Assembly (NCBI GenBank): GCA_023398335.1 | Contig: JAEWSJ010000025.1 | Span: 1 to 10,634 of the forward strand | DNA length: 10,634 bases | Direction: 5' to 3' | From: Bacillota bacterium | GTDB taxonomy: Bacteria > Bacillota_I > Bacilli_A > RFN20 > CAG-288 | Part shown: positions 7,141 through 10,634 of the stretch, in pieces | How positions within the stretch are numbered: position 1 is the stretch's first letter | Layout of the letters: the number at the start of each line of letters is the position of its first letter | Made by a program: the position numbers and the translations under genes | The notes under the pieces: model-generated | The model's database searches: none | What the model was told of the DNA's origin: nothing | What the model saw: the letters and a program-made list of their open reading frames with translations, nothing else

Positions 7141-8893
7141 TCTTATTATCCTCCTTAACTGTAATTTGGTCTAACAAAGCATCATTTTCTTCAAGTGTTT
7201 TTGGAATAATTACTTTAATCGTTGTTCCTTGATCTTGAATTGAAGAAATAACAATATCCGCATCATTCTTATAGAAAATAATAAGACGTTGATAAACATT
7301 TTTCATCCCAACACCCTTAAACGATGTTCTATCTTTAATTGATTCATTAAGTTCTTTGACCTTAACTTCATCAATTCCTAACCCGTTATCGATAATTTCA
7401 AAAACAACATGATTATCCTGTGAGAAAACCTTGATTAATATTTTACCTTCATCAACCATTCCTTTTAATCCGTGATTAATGCAGTTCTCCACAAATGGCT
7501 GCAAGATTAATTTCATACATTTGTATTCTTCAAGTCCTTCTTCAATATCAAATTCATATGTAAAAGCGTCTTTATAACGAATCTTTTGAATTATTAAATA
7601 CGATTCGACATGTTGAATTTCTTCCTTGATTGTAATAATTTGTTTACCTTTTGAAATTGAGATTCTAAAGAACTTTGCAAGTGAATCAACCATTAAAACA
7701 ACATCTTTATTTTGGCCAGTTTCAGCTAAATATTCGATACTATTAAGGGTATTATATAAGAAATGTGGGTTGATTTGATTTTGTAAAGCTTTTACTTCTG
7801 CAATACGTGAGACTTCCTGCTCCAAGACAATTTGATTCATTAAGCTTTGAATCTGAGTTAACATCTCATTCAGGGAAACACCTAACGTAACAGCTAGTCT
7901 TTGACGCATAACTTTCGAAATATCAACTCTTGCATTCATATCACCACTTCTAACATTTTTAATCGTATGACTAATCTCTTTTAAAGGCTTTAAGATTTGT
8001 CTCGCAACAAAATTAGAAATAACAAATGAAATCAATAATGAACCTACCGATACACCGATAATAATAGAGAAGAAATCATTAATATACGTGTAGTATTCAG
8101 AAATATTATTAAGAAGAATAAGTCTCCATTTGGTATAATTTACCGTATCAACCTTAGCAAAAAAATGTTCTCCTTCGCTTTCCTTCTCATCATTGCCCAA
8201 AACGATTTCATTTGCCGCTTCTAGTGCGAGATCTTTATATTTATCATTGTTAGAATAAATAAAATCATTGTTGTCATTAATAAAGAAAACTGCGCAACTA
8301 GTAGAAATATTTGCAATATCAATAATTTGTTGGAAATTATATGAGAAAGATAATACTCCTTCTTTCCATTGATTATCATCTGTGTCAAGATAGGTAACAG
8401 ATTTTCCGACCTTAATATAATATGCTTTCCTTGAAGAATCATAATATGGTTTAGAAAAATAATATGAAGTATTGTCATTGATTACTTTAGATATAAACTC
8501 ATCATCGACATTAGAAGTTTTTTCAGGATATGAAACGATATATGTTTTGTTTTTGTAATCAATAAAATCTATTGAATATAGATCTTCACGTGAATCAACC
8601 ATGGTCTTAAAAATATTTTTTGTTGGAGAAGAAGTAGAGTACTCCAAAGTTTCATTTTCAACATATAAAAACTCATTGATTATCTTTCCAGCATAATTCT
8701 TGTAATTAGTTGAGATTTGATTAGCAATATTATTAGAAGATAGACGAGCAACATCTAAAATATTAGAGTTGTAATAAAAGGAAGAAATGATTGATATAAG
8801 TCCAACAACGAAAGCAAGCAAGCCAAAAGTTGTCAAGAAAATTAGATTTTCTAGTTTAGCTGGTTTTCTAAATCTCTTTCTTTTTTCTTTCAT
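7127..8893 (-). CDS. sensor histidine kinase, YesM/LytS-like
   Basis: This membrane kinase autophosphorylates on His and passes phosphate to the regulator encoded just upstream. The order is a basic N-terminus, TM1 at about 17-39, an extracellular sensor region at about 42-270 (size and position suit a double Cache domain, not proven), TM2 at about 274-296, HAMP at about 297-350, a coiled linker, then the His_kinase domain with phosphoacceptor His377 in QNQINPHFLYNTLNS. The ATPase part shows an N box (QPFVENCINHG, Asn470), DNGLGID (502-508) and GVGMKN (527-532). Length 588 is usual for YesM proteins. The start follows the regulator stop by one nucleotide without a clear Shine-Dalgarno (TAATATG), implying coupled translation. 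The stop overlaps the lipoprotein start. Its input is probably the sugar-loaded lipoprotein, though the extracellular domain might bind a ligand itself. Confidence 0.95.
   Translation of the reverse strand: MKEKRKRFRKPAKLENLIFLTTFGLLAFVVGLISIISSFYYNSNILDVARLSSNNIANQISTNYKNYAGKIINEFLYVENETLEYSTSSPTKNIFKTMVDSREDLYSIDFIDYKNKTYIVSYPEKTSNVDDEFISKVINDNTSYYFSKPYYDSSRKAYYIKVGKSVTYLDTDDNQWKEGVLSFSYNFQQIIDIANISTSCAVFFINDNNDFIYSNNDKYKDLALEAANEIVLGNDEKESEGEHFFAKVDTVNYTKWRLILLNNISEYYTYINDFFSIIIGVSVGSLLISFVISNFVARQILKPLKEISHTIKNVRSGDMNARVDISKVMRQRLAVTLGVSLNEMLTQIQSLMNQIVLEQEVSRIAEVKALQNQINPHFLYNTLNSIEYLAETGQNKDVVLMVDSLAKFFRISISKGKQIITIKEEIQHVESYLIIQKIRYKDAFTYEFDIEEGLEEYKCMKLILQPFVENCINHGLKGMVDEGKILIKVFSQDNHVVFEIIDNGLGIDEVKVKELNESIKDRTSFKGVGMKNVYQRLIIFYKNDADIVISSIQDQGTTIKVIIPKTLEENDALLDQITVKEDNKNETI
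7150..7156 (-). promoter_or_regulatory. ribosome binding site of the galactose-binding lipoprotein, inside the kinase gene
   Basis: AAGGAGG lies within the last codons of the kinase gene, 9 nt before the lipoprotein ATG at 7140. It is much stronger than the sites of the two genes before it, which may give the lipoprotein a higher translation rate than the kinase, as would suit an extracellular binding subunit. Confidence 0.8.
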
Positions 8894-8894
8894 A

Positions 8895-10502
8895 TTATTT
8901 AGCTATCTTATCTCGATACGCACGAGGAGATAAACCGGTATATTTCTTAAATGTTGAAGAAAAATAGTAAGGCTCTGAAAAGCCACATTTATTGCAAATA
9001 TCAATTATCAACATGTTTGAATTAGCTAGAAGATCTTTAGCTTTTTCCATACGGAGTTGAGTAAGATATTTAATAAAAGTAGTATTTAGTTCTTTCTTGA
9101 AAATCATGCAGATATAAGAAGTAGAATACCCTGCCTTTTCAGCTAAATAGTTCAAAGATAAATCAACATTCTTATAGTTTGCATCAACGTAATCAACAAT
9201 AATTTTCAAACTAGAACTAACATGCTTCATACGTAGAGAGTTATTATCTTCTTGAACAAACTTAATAAGTTCCTTAAACAACTCGAATAATTCTTTCTTA
9301 TCGATTGTTTTCATCACTATTCCATATATTGTATCCGGTAAATAATGAGCAAATACATTATGAATAGAAGATGAAGAATCCAAAATAACATTCAAAATAT
9401 TCGTTGAAAGATAATAATATTCATTCAAGGAATTATTCTTTTTATTTGAAAATAATATGTCTCTTAATTTCGCACACGAATCTTCATATGAGCCATATTT
9501 TATCGCGTATTGAAATGAACTTAATTCATATTCATCAACAAGAATATCTAAATCATCTGTTGCGTTTTCAGAATAGAATTTAATATAGTCATCTTCAACT
9601 AAGCCCTTTTGAAACAATGCATGCTGAGCTTGTAAATAAATGTTTCTTATATCACTGATTGATGAAGTAACATTTGAAATACCAACGATAATATTTTCAT
9701 TGAAATAACGCTTGGTTTTCATATTGACACTTTCAAACAGTCTTTCAGCGGTCGTCAATAAATCTTTTGAATCATTAAGTTTAAACAAAATAGCAACTTT
9801 ATCATCAATAAAAGTTGAATCGATAGTCATTTTATAGTCATTAGAGGCTTCATCAACATATTTGTGTACGTAAAAAAGCATGTCATCAAGCGAGAGTGAA
9901 CTAGCATCGTCTTTATCGCTTATAATGTGATTAAGTTTTATTATTCCAAGAGCAAAATACGGGAAACAAAAATTCAATTTTAAGAATGATGCTCTATTCT
10001 TAAAGAAAGTTGAGTTAAATTTCTTTGAAATTAAATTTAGCAAAGTGTTTTCGCGTAAGACCGGCATAGACTTTTCGGCATACTCTCTTAAAGATTCTTC
10101 GGATGTATCTTTCTCTTTTTGCTGATCAAGAATCATTCTGACCTTATGAAGAGCTTGTCTAAATTGATCTTTTCCAATCGGCTTAGTTAAATACTCAATA
10201 ACACCATATTTAATAGCACATTTGGCATAATCAATCTTGTCATATCCCGAAAGAAAAATAACCTTTATACTTGGAAATAATTCATATATTCTTTTAGATA
10301 GTTCTACCCCATCAATATAAGGCATAGAAATATCCGTAATAACTAAATCAACTTCACTGTCAGGAGCGCTGATATAATCCAATGCTTGGAATCCATTTTC
10401 AAAAACTTCTTTCAAGCAAAAATCTTCTTCGCTAAAGTATTCAATATCTTTGACACGGTTTCTGGATTCTTCTTCATCATCAATAAATATTACGTTATAC
10501 AT
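8895..10502 (-). CDS. response regulator with AraC-type DNA-binding domain, YesN-like
   Basis: This cytoplasmic transcription factor is the partner of the adjacent kinase. The receiver domain (about 1-125) has the acidic pair Asp8/Asp9, phosphoacceptor Asp57 in ITDISMP, Ser85 and Lys107 (TKP). A central region (about 165-315) carries VGISN followed by SDIRNIYLQAQHAL, resembling the degenerate GGDEF-like domain found in many YesN and CdaR proteins. The AraC/XylS DNA-binding domain is at about 430-533, with two helix-turn-helix units (about 448-472 and 497-520) and the closing GLSPRAYR. Length 535 is typical. No other in-frame Met is near and the protein begins MYNVIFIDDEE like its family, so the ATG at 10502 is secure even though no Shine-Dalgarno precedes it. 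Phosphorylated protein probably activates the downstream gal genes and perhaps its own operon or a distant transporter. Confidence 0.95.
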   Translation of the reverse strand: MYNVIFIDDEEESRNRVKDIEYFSEEDFCLKEVFENGFQALDYISAPDSEVDLVITDISMPYIDGVELSKRIYELFPSIKVIFLSGYDKIDYAKCAIKYGVIEYLTKPIGKDQFRQALHKVRMILDQQKEKDTSEESLREYAEKSMPVLRENTLLNLISKKFNSTFFKNRASFLKLNFCFPYFALGIIKLNHIISDKDDASSLSLDDMLFYVHKYVDEASNDYKMTIDSTFIDDKVAILFKLNDSKDLLTTAERLFESVNMKTKRYFNENIIVGISNVTSSISDIRNIYLQAQHALFQKGLVEDDYIKFYSENATDDLDILVDEYELSSFQYAIKYGSYEDSCAKLRDILFSNKKNNSLNEYYYLSTNILNVILDSSSSIHNVFAHYLPDTIYGIVMKTIDKKELFELFKELIKFVQEDNNSLRMKHVSSSLKIIVDYVDANYKNVDLSLNYLAEKAGYSTSYICMIFKKELNTTFIKYLTQLRMEKAKDLLANSNMLIIDICNKCGFSEPYYFSSTFKKYTGLSPRAYRDKIAK

Positions 10503-10508
10503 GCTATT

Positions 10509-10517
10509 ATTATATCA
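10509..10517 (-). promoter_or_regulatory. extended -10 promoter of the sensor operon, probable leaderless start
   Basis: TGATATAAT is a perfect extended -10 element (TGnTATAAT). The last T is at 10509 and six bases (AATAGC) separate it from the ATG, so the standard -7 to +1 distance puts transcription start exactly on the A of the ATG at 10502. No convincing -35 is found at 16-18 nt, which extended -10 promoters can do without. It lies in the 65-nt gap after the upstream exonuclease gene. Confidence 0.7.
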
Positions 10518-10567
10518 TTTACCAAAAAAACAATATATATAAAATGTAAGAGTTTTCTTTTAATAAA

Positions 10568-10634
10568 TTACAAATTAATCGTAAGTTCGATAGGACAATG
10601 GTCTGAACCAAAAATTTCATTATGAATTTCAGAA
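10568..10634 (-). CDS. exodeoxyribonuclease III / AP endonuclease family, C-terminal fragment
   Basis: The last 21 codons and the TAA stop (10570-10568) of a gene entering from the right edge are visible. The peptide includes GSDHCPIELTI, the closing SDHCP motif of the endonuclease/exonuclease/phosphatase superfamily, whose His is the catalytic base. The GSDHCPI form is typical of ExoA/XthA, which cuts DNA at abasic sites during base-excision repair. The rest is outside the window, so the exact member cannot be fixed. No terminator hairpin is seen in the gap to the next gene, so some readthrough into the sensor genes is possible. Confidence 0.75.
   Translation of the reverse strand, partial: SEIHNEIFGSDHCPIELTINL

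Noticed and set aside
8221..8478. 85-codon minus-strand frame inside the kinase gene
   Set aside because: Different frame within the kinase sensor domain; Ile/Leu-rich translation is a shadow of the real protein.
10386..10625. Plus-strand open frame of 79 codons
   Set aside because: Antisense to the response regulator start and the exonuclease end; low-complexity, Phe/Ile/Lys-rich translation typical of AT-rich shadow frames.

Overview
The window is AT-rich DNA with every gene on the minus strand, so gene order is read from right to left. Tryptophans at conserved sites are TGG and TGA serves as a stop, so the standard bacterial code applies rather than the Mycoplasma code. An ileS T-box leader, class II GalT, a YesM/YesN-type two-component pair and a sugar-binding lipoprotein point to a low-GC Gram-positive (Bacillota). 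It could be a Bacilli, Erysipelotrichales or Acholeplasma-like lineage; the sequence does not settle this.

Layout in transcription order: (1) 10634-10568, the last 21 codons of a probable exodeoxyribonuclease III. (2) 10502-6178, a tightly packed sensing unit: a YesN-type response regulator, a YesM-type histidine kinase (1-nt gap) and a galactose-binding lipoprotein (14-nt overlap). (3) 6177-6066, a 112-nt intergenic region with a possible promoter and a near-palindrome. (4) 6065-2387, a galactose-catabolism unit: aldose 1-epimerase (galM), class II galactose-1-phosphate uridylyltransferase (galT) and galactokinase (galK), followed by a hairpin terminator at 2380-2347. (5) 2216-2001, a promoter and T-box riboswitch, leading to ileS, which runs off the left edge with 661 residues visible.

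The main point of interest is the sensing unit. The lipoprotein keeps every galactose- and calcium-contacting position that I can align from memory with E. coli MglB, yet it is translationally coupled to a histidine kinase and no ABC transporter genes are present. The likely model is a three-component galactose sensor: the lipoprotein binds sugar outside the cell and reports to the kinase, and the AraC-type regulator switches on galM-galT-galK. The regulator gene has a perfect extended -10 element placed so that transcription would begin on the A of its ATG, with no Shine-Dalgarno sequence, so its mRNA is probably leaderless. No galE or sugar transporter lies in the window. No tRNA, rRNA, CRISPR, insertion sequence or phage feature was seen, and no gene-free stretch exceeds about 400 bases; the largest (1985-2386) holds the T-box leader, its promoter and the galK terminator.
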